The notes: generated by a model not told the origin, from the letters alone. DNA of 64,000 nt from Leuctra nigra (GCA_934045905.1 OW203773.1:16107246-16171245), one strand, 5' to 3'; shown: positions 33,595-45,580, counted from the first letter of the stretch. Made by a program: numbers and translations.

Positions 33595-35185
33595 TTTTTT
33601 ATTAATTTTATTTTCCAGCAGTAATGCACATAGTTTGATGGATTAAATGATAGATGGTGGGAATGAGACAGTCGTGGAAGCCGCGAATAAAGATGTCTAA
33701 CTAAAACATCACAGTTTTAATACTTATTATTTGTATTCATGGTATGAGAACATTCACGCAGTGTTGAGAGATCCAGCCCATCACATGTGAGCGTGAAAAC
33801 ATCTCGACATATTCTATGCTTGAGCCAAGTGGCGAGTCGTGAATTGTAGTCCCATAAGATTAACACGTCGTGGAAACAAAAGAATAGCGAAGGATGACGA
33901 CAATTAAAAATATTCCTTTAATTATTATTTTTAAAAATTAATAACTTTGAGAAACAGATAATTGTAAGATCAAAATGGAGAGCTGGAAAAAAAGAAAAGA
34001 AGTGGATAATGAATTAAAATACTTCCTATGACATTTTTAATTATCCTTCAATTTGTATCATGTTAAAACTATGAGAAACATCAGTAGAGGTCGTCTTTAT
34101 AAGAAAAAAATTTATTTTTGGTTGATCACCTATTATTTCGCAGTCTGGTCCTACACATACCTCCACCTTCACATTTCTTCCTCGGTATCTGAACCTATAG
34201 TATTTGAATACCTCGAAGGCAAAATCAAACGCTTTTGCGTGTTAAACCTTATTATTTTAAACACATTTCGAATGCCCATGATTGGATACCGAGAACCGCA
34301 TGATGAAAAAGTTGTCCGTTTTTTCTAGGTTATATGACCCAATATAATTGCTTTGGTATTGTGGGTGGGAAAGTATCGTTCTTAAAGAATTCGTTTAGGC
34401 TTATTTCACTAAACGGTTTAAAAAACCTTTGAAGAAATATATCTTTGATTTTGGCAAACTCTCGTTCATAATTCTTTAAGGGATTCATATTTTTTGTGGA
34501 GCATGTTTCTGTTCAGGTAGCGAGTAATCATACTATATGTTTAAAATATTATAAGAAATTACAGATAAAACTCATTGGCAATACAAACGTGATAAAAAGG
34601 CGCATGGAACTGATTTACATTTTTATAAGAAATTATAACTAGTGCCATTTTATAATTCAAGAAAATTGAGACAAGTTTGTTGAAATTTATACATAAAAAC
34701 ACCTCTTTTGTACAAATAAATACATGTAATAGGAACCGATATTTATTTGGTATTTTTTAGTATACCTAATTTTATTTATGAGTGACATTTTTTATCATAG
34801 AAAATTAACAAAATGTGTTGGGAATTAAAACTGTATAGGTAGCTCCTCTACCCCTATGCCCTATCCTTCACCTATATGATTTTATAGAAGTTACTTATTG
34901 TGATATGGGACTGATTTCATTTGATGTAGATAAGTACGTACATATTTTTAATTATGAGGCACATATTTTTATTATCACAGAAAATGAAGAAAAATGTGTT
35001 GGACACTAATGGATCACTTGGATGACTTAATGAATAAACTGTACCTCTGAGGTTCAGGACAATCATGATTTTGTATTGCACACTTTGTGAGTGATATATT
35101 CAAACTCTTTCAAATAACATTTCAGTGAACAAAATAAGACATTTGACGCATTTGGAAAGCTTGTTGACTATATATTTCAAAAGTT
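33595..35185. other. No gene seen
   Basis: AT-rich. A short purine-rich piece at 33645-33675 vaguely resembles the SINE body. The 91-codon frame at 34053-34328 has no identifiable domain. Confidence 0.45.
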
Positions 35186-35189
35186 TATT

Positions 35190-35272
35190 TATAAGCAGCA
35201 ACTTTCACAAGCATATTAATTCGCATGTTACGAAAGCTCGCTTATCAACGCGTTACTCAGTGCGTTTTACTA
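35190..35272 (+). mobile_element. HINE 3'-end fragment
   Basis: AAGCAGCAACTTTCACAAGC, then TTCGCATGTTACGAAAGCTC and GCTTATCAACGCGTTACTCA with GTGCGTTTTAC: the GCATGCAATACGAAGG-type 3' subfamily. Confidence 0.75.
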
Positions 35273-35274
35273 TC

Positions 35275-36215
35275 AAAATACCCCAAAAATAAATTTAATT
35301 TCGTTTGTGGAGTCAATCGTCTAAAAGGTACACAAATAAAAAAAAAATATTATTATGTATTTAATACATAATTTAAAACGACAAATCCATTCAAGTAAAC
35401 GCCGTCAAAAAGAAAACATAACCTCAAAAGAAAAACAAGACGCACATCCCCACATTCGTATCTCCAACATCTTTGTAATGCGAAATCATAATAATCTGTT
35501 GACCATTACAGAGATAGAGTCGATCAAAAGCTGCTCTTCAAATTGCCTATCAATAATGTATAATATTCTGGTTTCAGTTTAGCGGAGAATGCTGCATGAG
35601 GTGCATAGCCCTGCAGGGACAATAAATGCAAGATATCTCAGATGGGCGGGGCCTAGCTTGCATTGCAGTCACCTCGTACCCAGGGGTTATACTATAAAGG
35701 AATTTCATATTTTTATATTTTATAAAGATATTCATAAATATCGTAAATGTTAAATGGGATTTTCTTGTTATATTATGGTATACGTGTAATTTTTTTAGTA
35801 TCTATGTGGGGTTTTATGAAAAAAAAATTGATTGATTTTGAGAATCGTGATATAATAAATTGAAATTGTATTAGCTGTCATTCTGTACCCCACTGGGGTC
35901 ATAATGTTGCCCTGAGAGAAGGGGAGGGGGATAAAATCTACATAAATGACTCCATTGGCGGTATTCATTTTCGAGCTTAGAAGCAGATATTAAAATGCGA
36001 AACTTAAAAAATGCACAACATTTAAAAAAGTTAAAATGCATATATCACAAAAAACTGTGCACATTATTGTAGATTCTCTTCCATTTTTCATGGTAGGTAG
36101 ATATTTAACACACCTAAAGTCAGACAGAAAAAAAATTACATAATAAAATTGCATACCGTAACAAAATATACCCCCACGAATTGCAGTGCGCATGCATGTA
36201 ATCCTTCTTTAGTTT
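35275..36215. other. No gene seen
   Basis: A GC-richer island at 35583-35700 (GATGGGCGGGGCCTAGCTTG) and CCCCACTGGGGTC at 35889 stand out. No ORF or repeat-family match. Confidence 0.4.
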
Positions 36216-36221
36216 CAAATC

Positions 36222-36310
36222 TTCCCGCGGGGCAAATCTCAGCCCCTGATTGGCGGTTACAATCATGACGTCATCCTATGTTATTTGTCGCGCTCAATTG
36301 CGGTGGACAA
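36222..36310. promoter_or_regulatory. Candidate regulatory stretch: CRE + CCAAT in GC-rich DNA
   Basis: CTTCCCGCGGGG, GATTGGCGG (inverted CCAAT), a full TGACGTCA site within ATCATGACGTCATCC near 36265, and several CpGs (GTCGCGCTCAATTGCGG). No coding sequence is seen downstream within 1 kb on either strand, so promoter function is a guess. Confidence 0.3.
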
Positions 36311-36431
36311 GTGTTAAAAAATCTCTACCCTATACATTATATTTGCTCGGATCTTTACAAAGAGCGTATATAATTCTCTTTGAAAGTTGGCTGCGGATTT
36401 GATTATTGGGTTTGATGAAAAGTGACGTGAT

Positions 36432-36505
36432 ATTGTTTAGTAGAGTGGTTAGAGTACTGTCTGCATTCCATGGGTAGGCGTGGGTTCGATACCCACCTTT
36501 AGTAA
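36432..36505 (+). repeat. tRNA-like unit (pol III A and B boxes), unrelated to the main SINE
   Basis: It has an A-box-like TAGAGTGGTTAGAG and, about 45 bases on, GTGGGTTCGATACCCAC, a perfect 5-bp T-arm stem around a B box. The acceptor arms do not pair well, so it is a tRNA relic or the head of another SINE family, not a functional tRNA. Confidence 0.45.
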
Positions 36506-36761
36506 AATATCACCACTGACATGTTTTCTGGGGAGATCTTTTGTTATGATTACATTTTTTAATTTTTAGCATTTAAAAATCGATTTTGACTGTCTTGTTT
36601 TTTAGACATGAATTATTTTCTAAAATTATTATTTATAGTAGCTATCAAGTTTGTTAAATCTAGAATATCATGGGGATGGAATTCATACAAAAGTTTTCAG
36701 CTATATACTGTTTTTATATAGCCCAAAGTTTACTAAAAAGATAGAAGATTTAGGCCCAATT

Positions 36762-36868
36762 TTTCAATCTGCTAAATCCAGTAATAAAGTTAACAGTTAT
36801 TTCAGGAATTGGTTGTTGCAGTCCTAATCAGCCGTTTAAAAGTTAGCAGAGTATTGAAGGACTGCCCT
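36762..36868. mobile_element. Small MITE, CAATCTGCTAAA/TTAGCAGAGTATTG ends
   Basis: TTTTTCAATCTGCTAAATCC at the left and, inverted, TTAGCAGAGTATTGAAGG at the right. The core GGTTGTTGCAGTCCTAATCA links it to 41772-41912 and 20000-20080. Confidence 0.6.
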
Positions 36869-36869
36869 A

Positions 36870-38900
36870 AATTCTGTAAATATTTAAGGAAATGGAGCCT
36901 AATTATGTAGATTTTATTCCCCTTGTCTCGTGGTACCGATATGATAATTAATAATTATTTTCGAATTTTAATAATAAAATAATATATAAATCTAATCATA
37001 TTCGCTTAATCTTATTTTTCAATTTACTTTAGTATGTAATTATTTACTTTTGACACATTTTATGCCTAATTCATATAATTAGTACGATGATTATGACGTG
37101 TCATTAATAAGTAAATTGGTCAACTATAATTTTGTAATTGATTAAAGATTGCGTATTATTTTGTCAGATGGATGATTCTCCACCATATGCGTGACGATCC
37201 GAGATGTGGCAAAACCCCTTTCATGTCTTTTAGTTCGGTTTTCTTTGGAGATCTCCACCATAATTTATCATTAACTACATGTGCAAATCTATCTTATATT
37301 GTAAAATATATTATTAAAACTTTTCCCAAATGAATCAACCAATTATCATTTTTATTGTTACAAACACATTTATCACTAATGAAATATTTTGGAATATGTT
37401 ATGTTTTATGGTTTAATTCACGATATTTCGTATACACATAATTTGTACATATAATTTTGCCAAAATTCGATGTAGAATTATTCTGATGACAGATGGGCTA
37501 GGTAAATGCATTATAGTAATCAAGTTAAAGAAGTCCGAGAAAACGTCAATCAGGTTTGGCGGGTGATCACCTGTCAATCGCCGGGAAGACAATTCAGTGA
37601 CGACCGCACTCGAATCATCCAATTCAAGATTATTTGCCAAGGAAAATGTTAGCTAAATGTGTTAATTTAAAACATAGGACTGGATCAAGCTCAAGATTAA
37701 ATGTTCTATTTTGAATACCTAATGTATTCAAATTATAGCAATTTTTTATTTATTTATTATGTAAATCAGTATACTAAAATAATATGGTAAAACGTCACTA
37801 GCCATAGAAAAGGTGTATACTTCGTACCTTCTCCACAATGATAGTGAAGAGATAAAACTTACACAAATTGTGATAACTAATTTAATATTTATAAGTGTTT
37901 ATTGAGTTTTAGGTAATTTGCTGAATGTTTTAGCATTTTTGTTTATATAATTCGCCATTGAAGAAATTAAAATGTTGTTAATCGTTTAAATACACAAATA
38001 ACTAGAGCTCTTTTATACCTATAATATTATATTGATGTTGATGTAGGAATATAAAGGATTTTTTTGTGGAAATACTCCGTCAATTTTACAAAGTGAGAAA
38101 ATAACATAATGGTGTAAGAAACACAAAGAGTCAAAAAAATTTCAATCAAGTACTTATAAAAAATCATCTATGAGCCTTAATTATACGAATATTTGTACAT
38201 TTTGAATTAAGATGAACTACATGAACCAAATATCAAGTAGCTAAACTCAGTTATTATATTTTTTAATTTAATATGCCATTTAAATTATTACTTTAACTAT
38301 GTTGCATTTTTGTTTTGCCTCAATTTAATGAATCCTAATTATTCTAGCATCATGATTCAAAATAGGAACGCTTTTTACATCATCCTTTAGTGTTGCAATA
38401 ATTATTTAAATTAATTACGATTAAATGATTGACGTTAAAGTTTAAAGTAGAGTGAAAGAATGTGAATTCGTTCAATTCTTCTGAACCTTCCTCAATGCAA
38501 CATTTACTAACCTAGTTTGTTGAAATCAATGGAAACGCAAGTTCCGAAGACATACTACACTGCTAACATACCGGTATGCAAATTCACATAATATATCTAC
38601 TATTGAAATTGAATTTAAATCTCTACGGACTTTTGTAAGAAACGTTTAGACAGTTGAAAATGCAGTTCTTCCATTGAAGACTATTTTTTTAACGTTTTCT
38701 TTTTTTTTCTTTGGCGTTGTCAAGTTGTAAGAGCAATTGTGTTAGATTTTACAACCTGCCCCGGTTTTTTGTTTTTGTCAATGGGAATGGGTGAAATGTG
38801 TGCTTTGGTGACACAAGAGTTTTGTTGAGAGAAGTTTTAACCGTTTTGTCACGAAAACTAAGATTTTTAGTAAATATTGTGGGTCATACGCCGTTGATTC
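36870..38900. other. No confident gene (2.0 kb)
   Basis: AT-rich. A 75-codon frame on the minus strand at 37413-37640 starts with ATG, and its first 40 codons look moderately gene-like (MANNLELDDSSAVVTELSSR). It has no recognised domain. It might be a first exon ending at CAG|GTGATC, but the evidence is weak. Confidence 0.4.
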
Positions 38901-38903
38901 TTA

Positions 38904-38944
38904 CCAGGAAAACGCTGAAGGAACGTATTGATAAGCGAGCATGC
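38904..38944 (-). mobile_element. HINE 3'-end fragment
   Basis: CCAGGAAAACGCTGAAGGAA and GTATTGATAAGCGAGCATGC in reverse. Only the terminus is recognisable. Confidence 0.65.
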
Positions 38945-38949
38945 GAAAA

Positions 38950-39905
38950 GCATGAAAATTACAAGTGTTTTGTTTAATCTCATTCACCATAGGAAGTAGA
39001 GTATAAAGTACAAATCAATTTTACGATAAAACAAAGAAACCATCTTGCTAAAAATCAATAGGCAGCTGGATTGGATAATACTGAATAGTTATTTGTGAAA
39101 ATATTTTCTTCGGTGTTATTTCGTTTGACCTCTAGATATTTATGATTGCCTTTTAAAAAAATTATTTACGCCTCGACTACTTAGTATAATTTTGCTTCTG
39201 TAATGATTATACCTACGGTGATGAGTGTAAGATGATTATGAAGAAATAGAGTAGGTATATTGATGTTAATATAGGAAAAAATTATAAATAACATAATTTA
39301 AAATATTTCTGAATATTCGAGAATTTGGCACATATTATAATTCAAATTATAGCCAATCTTGTAACTAAATAAAACTAATACAATTGCAAAACAAAAAATC
39401 TTCTAATACCATTTCTTTTTCCATCCTAATTTTCTTCACTTTATTTATTCATTGTCTTTACTCACTACGATTATGCTTTAATGCATTAAATTATTAAAAT
39501 CACTGATATCTCTAAATTCATACGGCAGTACCAAATCGAATGCGAAATAAAACCAGTGTCTTAAACCCAAGAGTTTGTCGGCTGAAATGTATTAACCGTC
39601 ACTGTTATAAAATGATTACCGGCCAGGAATCTTCACGAGTATTTACTTAGGTCGCGTCAATCTGAACATTTCTCATCTAAGTAAACATCGCCTCTCTGTT
39701 CAACATCAAAACCAACATCCAACTCTACTCTGGGATAACAAAGAATCATTGCCAGTAATAATCCTCCATCATCTTTATTCACACCTCGATGGCAGAAGTG
39801 TCTACCTTCGTACGCAGAGCTCAGTGTTTACTTAACATATTGTAAGATGGAGGAGGAATATTTTATACTTTTCTCAAATGCCGTACTAGTGATTGAAGGG
39901 GGGAA
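38950..39905. other. No confident gene
   Basis: AT-rich. A 73-codon frame without an ATG runs from 39614 to TAA at 39833 and contains LLWDNKESLPVIILHHLYSH. No family or splice sites support it. Confidence 0.35.
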
Positions 39906-39908
39906 AAT

Positions 39909-39977
39909 GTGTTCATTGTGTCATTATTATGCCTGAAAATTGTTGATACAGTTGAATATGCTATATAATTCTGTATA
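39909..39977 (+). repeat. About 70-bp direct repeat flanking a SINE, left copy
   Basis: Starts GTGTTCATTGTGTCATTATT and is repeated with about four changes at 40262-40330. The two copies bracket the SINE at 39990-40258. Confidence 0.93.
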
Positions 39978-39989
39978 AGAAATATATTG

Positions 39990-40258
39990 GGTGAGTGGTT
40001 CACGCTCTGAACTTGTATTCCGGAGACCCGGGTTCGATTCCCGCGGCCGTCCTTCCTGACTGAGGTTTTTTTCGTGGTATTCCCTCAGTCGACAGGCAAA
40101 TGCTGGGAAGGTACCCTACTAATAGGCGACGACCGCCTCCTTCCCACCTTCCATCATTACCTACTATTCACCATCATCTCCCAATCATCATCATAATCAT
40201 TCATCCGTCGCCATTAGCCTCGGTGCAGAACAGTGCGACGTTAAGCCCCAGACAAAAA
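39990..40258 (+). mobile_element. SINE, nearly full length
   Basis: GGGTGAGTGGTTCACGCTCT (damaged A box), B box GGTTCGATTCCCG, an intact body and the 3' end GCGACGTTAAGCCCCAGACA plus A tail. It is flanked by the 70-bp direct repeats. Confidence 0.93.
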
Positions 40259-40261
40259 AAG

Positions 40262-40330
40262 GTGTCCATTGTGTCATTATTATGCCTGAAAATTGTTGAT
40301 ACAGTTGAATATGCTATAGAATTCTATATA
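40262..40330 (+). repeat. About 70-bp direct repeat flanking a SINE, right copy
   Basis: Partner of 39909-39977, starting a few bases after the SINE A tail. Confidence 0.93.
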
Positions 40331-40371
40331 TTCTATTAAGAGATAGAATATTGTTTGTGTTTTCCTTTTAT

Positions 40372-40450
40372 CGTGGGGCAAATGTTGGGAAGGTTCTCTA
40401 CCATAGGCCACGACCACCTCCTTTCCACTGTACTTCCTTATACATAAATA
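40372..40450 (+). mobile_element. SINE fragment
   Basis: TGGGGCAAATGTTGGGAAGG and CATAGGCCACGACCACCTCC. Only the middle of the SINE body remains. Confidence 0.75.
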
Positions 40451-40454
40451 TTTT

Positions 40455-41765
40455 TTTATTTTTTATTAATTGCACAAAAAATATTGCAAGCACACTTTTT
40501 TTATGCATATACCTACTAAGTCAACTGACTTATCAATATATAAATAAAATGTAATAATGTTTACAACAAATGTAGGTCGATTCAAAACATGACAAAGTAA
40601 ACATCAACTGAATTACAAAAGTCACATGAGAAAAAAGATATAAATCATATAAATCAGTCTTAACATAACATATTGAAAAAGATACAACTTTATAATTTCA
40701 AACGTACACAGTTCTTTCACTATTATTATACATTAAATATAGAAGACATCAAACCCTCGCAATATCAAGAAAAATGTATATTTAATTTAAACTTAATCAT
40801 CGTCAATAATAATTAACCCATCACCATTAGCTTATAGCTACAGAACAGTTCAATATTAAATACTCTAAGAAATAATATCAAACGTTACCTACTTGTTAGC
40901 AAGTAAGAATCATGCTTAGTATTAAAGAGACGTGTATATAGATTAGAACCAAATGTAATTTACATCTCTTTAATAGTAAAGTATCATTATCTTAATACTT
41001 ATTTCTAATCATTGATCCACATATGATCCATATTCACAGAGTCAAAATATCATCCTCAGGCCAAATCAATAAAAAAAATCAGAAACCTGTACAAAATCTA
41101 CTCCACATCAAATTCAAGCTCTCGTTCAAACTGATTTCCAATATTGATAGGAACTACCTACGTCGGAAAAACATTCAAACAATAAAAACAAACTATTCAC
41201 AAATTAGTGTATAGATAAAACATTTCCATATAAAGGAAACAAAAATGTGTATCAAAGAACTTGAAATCATCAGCTCCATCAGCCTTGTGGCATTTTTAAT
41301 TTTTAATTCGAAAAACATTCCATTTTTCAAAAGCCGTTATCACGATGAAACGACATAATAAAAGCAAACCTAACCTCAAATTATCTAACATTTAAAAAAA
41401 TACAAATACTTTTTTAAATATTAAAATATTTCTCTTTGTAAAGATGTAGATTGTTTTATATATTAGTTAATTATAGTGTATGGCCGGTAGTTGGGTATGA
41501 AAACTGGATTCCAAGATGGCGTCTATCTTGTTCGTCCAGTAGACCGTGGGTAATCGCTTGTTTCAGAAGGCTGTGAGCGTAATTATTGTCTACAAGTACA
41601 AGAGAGGAGTACAGTTTAGAAGGCGGAGTTCCTAATCGGGTTCAATTCAAGGAGGAGCTTCAAGAGTGCTTTTAAAAGTGGAATATTGTGCGATCTATAT
41701 CATAGGAGGAGGGGAAGAAAATATACGTAAATGGGTTCCATAATCTTGATTTGTTATGTCGTTTT
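40455..41765. other. No gene seen
   Basis: AT-rich. ACCCATCACCATTAGC at about 40815 may be a SINE tail remnant. CCAAGATGGCGTC at 41510 resembles a YY1 site, but nothing else supports a promoter. Confidence 0.4.
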
Positions 41766-41771
41766 CAGTTA

Positions 41772-41912
41772 TAAGGGCTGGTTTTTCAATGATCTGTTAA
41801 AATCTGTTGTTAAGTTCGTTTGTGGTCATTCCGGAAATATCATTGTTGTTGCCATGCAATTTAGTTACAATCAACTGTTTAAATTTAACAGAGCATTGAA
41901 AACTTTCAACCA
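41772..41912. mobile_element. Small MITE, TTTTCAATGATCTGTTAAA ends
   Basis: GGTTTTTCAATGATCTGTTA at the left; AACAGAGCATTGAAAACTTT inverted at the right. The core ACAATCAACTGTTTAAATTT is shared with 20000-20080 and 36762-36868. Confidence 0.65.
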
Positions 41913-41914
41913 TA

Positions 41915-42855
41915 TAGTTGTCAAAAGTCCAATTTAAGTCCGGTAAACCTTCACTATATGTGTGCATGAAATTCTATTAACAATTAAAAAATATGTCAAG
42001 ACATGAAGCTTTGTTATGTTGATTATATTTCTCTTCTGATTTTATTCCTTTTGGAATTAATCATCAGGTGGAATACATGGAAGAAAGAGTTTTTTTGAAA
42101 GTGACTCTTCTGAAGAGAATTGAGGAATACATTATACAATTAAAAAAGCTTTAAGCACAAAGATTCTTAAGCTTTCAGCTAAAGCAATTCTGCTGTCAGT
42201 CAATTTCTAAATACTTATACAGTATATTTTCATGGATATAAAAATCCTATATAACCGAGCTTTTTGTTTGAATACTTATTCCTCTTCACTAAATGTACAC
42301 GGATAAGTACGTAATATTTCTACGTTTTTAACTTTTACGATGTTAAAAGTAGCTTGACGTCAGGTAAACTTTTCGCTAATTGTCTAAGTTACTTTTGTCT
42401 GAAAAGCTGTTAAACGTTAAAATTCTTCCTGGAAATGGAGCAAATCCAGAATGCAAATTAAATCCAATCTAAAAATTTCTGCATAGTTTTTCCGAATTGT
42501 ATACGCATAAAAGAATGTGGTATAAAATTAAAAAATAGCTCAAGTTTTAATTTCACTGTAAAAGTTAATAGGATCTGACAATAAAGTAATAGATTCTTGG
42601 TTTGGAATTGTGGATGATAATAATATGTTACTTACAAGATCCAGAAACATGATGTACAATTTTAAGATGATTAAAATCGACTAAATTATATTACCAATTT
42701 CTTCCTTGCCCCACCTGCCTTATCACAAGGTTCATTTTATGAAATAAAATGTATAAAAATTATCCTGATCGATGGAAATGACGAATACCGCATGTAAAAT
42801 CAAACCTTAACCTCACTAATCCAAATGTCTCCGAAGCTTGTGTTATTCCTGGCGT
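41915..42855. other. No gene seen
   Basis: AT-rich with no recognisable repeats. Confidence 0.5.
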
Positions 42856-42860
42856 AGCAA

Positions 42861-44429
42861 GACACTTAGCAGAGACACTGCGTTATGCCGAGACTTAGTG
42901 CCTGACTTGAGTGCCTAAGTCTGTACATGGACGTGAGGGGCCACATCCAGGGGTGGGGAAACTGTATTCTACATCATTACAAGCCACTTAGCAGCGACAC
43001 TGCGTTAAGCCGAGACTTAGTGCCTGACTTGAGTGCCTAAGTCTGTACATGGACGTGAGGGCCACATCCAGGGGTGGGGAAACTGTATTCCATATCATTA
43101 CAAGACACTTAGCAGCGACACTGCGTTAAGTCGAGACTTAGTGGCTGACTTGAGTGCCTAAGTCTGTACATGGACGTGAGGGCCACATCCAGGGGTGGGG
43201 AAACTGTATTCCATATCATTACAAGACACTTAGCAGCGACACTGCGTTATGCCGAGACTTAGTGGCTGACTTGAGTGCCTAAGTCTGTACATGGACGTGA
43301 GGGCCACATCCAGGGGTGGGGAAACTGTATTCCACATCATTACAAGCCACTTAGCAGCGACACTGCGTTAAGCCGAGACTTAGTGGCTGACTTGAGTGCC
43401 TAAGTCTGTACATGGACGTGAGGGCCACATCCAGGGGTGGGGAAACTGTATTCCATATCATTACAAGACACTTAGCAGCGACACTGCGTTAAGCCGAGAC
43501 TTAGTGCCTGACTTGAGTGCCTAAGTCTGTACATGGACGTGAGGGCCACATCCAGGGGTGGGGAAACTGTATTCCACATCATTACAAGCCACTTAGCAGC
43601 GACACTGCGTTAAGCCGAGACTTAGTGGCTGACTTGAGTGCCTAAGTCTGTACATGGACGTGAGGGCCACATCCAGGGGTGGGGAAACTGTATTCCACAT
43701 CATTACAAGCCACTTAGCAGCGACACTGCGTTAAGCCGAGACTTAGTGGCTGACTTGAGTGTCTAAGTCTGTACATGGACGTGAGGGCCACATCCAGGGG
43801 TGGGGAAACTGTATTCCATATCATTACAAGACACTTAGCAGCGACACTGCGTTAAGTCGAGACTTAGTGCCTGACTTGAGTGCCTAAGTCTGTACATGGA
43901 CGTGAGGGCCACATCCAGGGGTGGGGAAACTGTATTCCATATCATTACAAGACACTTAGCAGCGACACTGCGTTATGCCGAGACTTAGTGCCTGACTTGA
44001 GTGCCTAAGTCTGTACATGGACGTGAGGGCCACATCCAGGGGTGGGGAAACTGTATTCCATATCATTACAAGACACTTAGCAGCGACACTGCGTTATGCC
44101 GAGACTTAGTGGCTGACTTGAGTGCCTAAGTCTGTACATGGACGTGAGGGCCACATCCAGGGGTGGGGAAACTGTATTCCACATCATTACAAGCCACTTA
44201 GCAGCGACACTGCGTTAAGCTGAGACTTAGTGGCTGACTTGAGTGCCTAAGTCTGTACATGGACGTGAGGGCCACATCCAGGGGTGGGGAAACTGTATTC
44301 CACATCATTACAAGCCACTTAGCAGCGACACTGCGTTAAGCCGAGACTTAGTGGCTGACTTGAGTGCCTAAGTCTGTACATGGACGTGAGGGCCACATCC
44401 AGGGGTGGGGAAACTGTATTCTATATCAT
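42861..44429 (+). repeat. Satellite-like array: thirteen 121-bp units
   Basis: Units start at 42861, 42983 and then every 121 bp (43104, 43225 ... 44314); the first unit is 122 bp because of an extra G. Each has CACTTAGCAGCGACACTGCG, CTAAGTCTGTACATGGACGT and CATCCAGGGGTGGGGAAACT. Units differ at a few fixed sites (GAC/GCC start, TAAGCC/TATGCC/TAAGTC, GTGCC/GTGGC, ATATC/ACATC). No frame stays open. Confidence 0.98.
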
Positions 44430-44463
44430 ATAGTTGCTACTTGACACTCTGGACAGTTGCCGG

Positions 44464-44493
44464 GTGTCTGGACTTTATTTTAGTTCTGCAACG
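44464..44493 (-). mobile_element. SINE 3' end, split part 1
   Basis: GTGTCTGGACTTTATTTTAG and TTCTGCAACG are the start of a reverse-oriented SINE, which resumes at 44844 after the inserted hAT-like element. Confidence 0.7.
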
Positions 44494-44843
44494 CAGTAGT
44501 GTGATTTCTAGATATTGATCTATAGATAGTTTTATTATATTTATTATCTTATCTACATAAAAAGTAAAAAATATAAAATATTAGTGTTAACATTGAACGA
44601 GTTACAAATGTCAGATGATATGAAAAGGCAAATCATCTTCGTTTAGTTGCACTACAATTTGCGACCCAATCATGCCCAAGTGTTTCAAAACTCGCGTTGA
44701 GTTTCGAATTTAGGATTTGAAAATAAGTATGAGAAAAAGTAGTAAATTATACATAAATCTAGACGATTTTTTTGGAAATTAGTATCTTTTATCTTATCTT
44801 CATATTTTTTAGAAAAAATAAAATAATCTAATCACAACACTAT
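44494..44843. mobile_element. hAT-like MITE inserted in a SINE
   Basis: The ends are CAGTAGTGTGATT and, inverted, AATCTAATCACAACACTAT. It matches the element at 19406-19959 (CAAATGTCAGATGATATGAA; GAATTTAGGATTTGAAAATA) but lacks that copy's nested MITE. The flanks CTGCAACG (44486-44493) and CCGCAACT (44844-44851) look like a decayed 8-bp target duplication of SINE sequence. Confidence 0.8.
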
Positions 44844-45035
44844 CCGCAACTAGGCTATTGGTAACGCTAGAATAATATGGTGATGCTAGGAAGGTGATGA
44901 CGAATAGGTCGTGATGGACGATGTGAAGGATGTGGTCGTGGCCTATTGAAAGGGATACTTCTGGCTTTTGACTGAGGGAACCATTGCATAAAAAAACGAC
45001 GGCTATGTAATTTGAATCCTGTAGCCCAGAAGGAA
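44844..45035 (-). mobile_element. SINE, split part 2
   Basis: CCGCAACTAGGCTATTGGTA onward, then GTGGTCGTGGCCTATTGAAA, TTTTGACTGAGGGAACC and a decayed tRNA head (AATTTGAATCCTGTAGCCC). Confidence 0.75.
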
Positions 45036-45039
45036 AATT

Positions 45040-45580
45040 TCTTTATACTGCAATTGCAATCAGATTTTCAAATAATTACATTATTTTTAATATAGTACAA
45101 TTATTATTTAACGGTTGAATTAGGGGGGATGCGGGGGGATGGCATCCCCTATGGGGAATATATTGATAGTTCCATCCCCCCTTCACCGTCTCCCTATTAG
45201 AGATTTAAAAGATGCCTAAATTGGACCGACTTCTGATTTGGCCACTGATTATAGGCAGGAAAATACGATACGAGTAAATAGAACCAAATAGATTAAGTAT
45301 CCACATGACCTTTTATATGGTTGTAATAAAGTAATGGTCGTAAGGTTATACATTGTTTTAATATGCTTGCTTACTTATTGTAAGTAAATACATCATTAGA
45401 TCTTGGTAAATAAAATAGTTTATGCGTCATTACACAGAAATAAAATAATACATAATATTGTAATGTTTGTACTGCTTTTTAATAGTGACCTCCTACGCTT
45501 AACTATAAAGATACACATTAGAAGATATAAAATCTTAAGAAATATTATTAAAATGATAATGGCTACGTGTATAAATGTTT
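45040..45580. other. No gene seen
   Basis: AT-rich, with a GGGGGGATGCGGGGGGATGG patch and its CCATCCCCCC counterpart at 45123-45182. Confidence 0.45.

Noticed and set aside
36432..36505. Functional tRNA gene
   Set aside because: The acceptor stem does not pair and no clear anticodon arm is formed, despite good A and B boxes.
42861..44429. CRISPR-like array
   Set aside because: The units are contiguous 121-bp tandem copies with no spacers and the DNA is eukaryotic.
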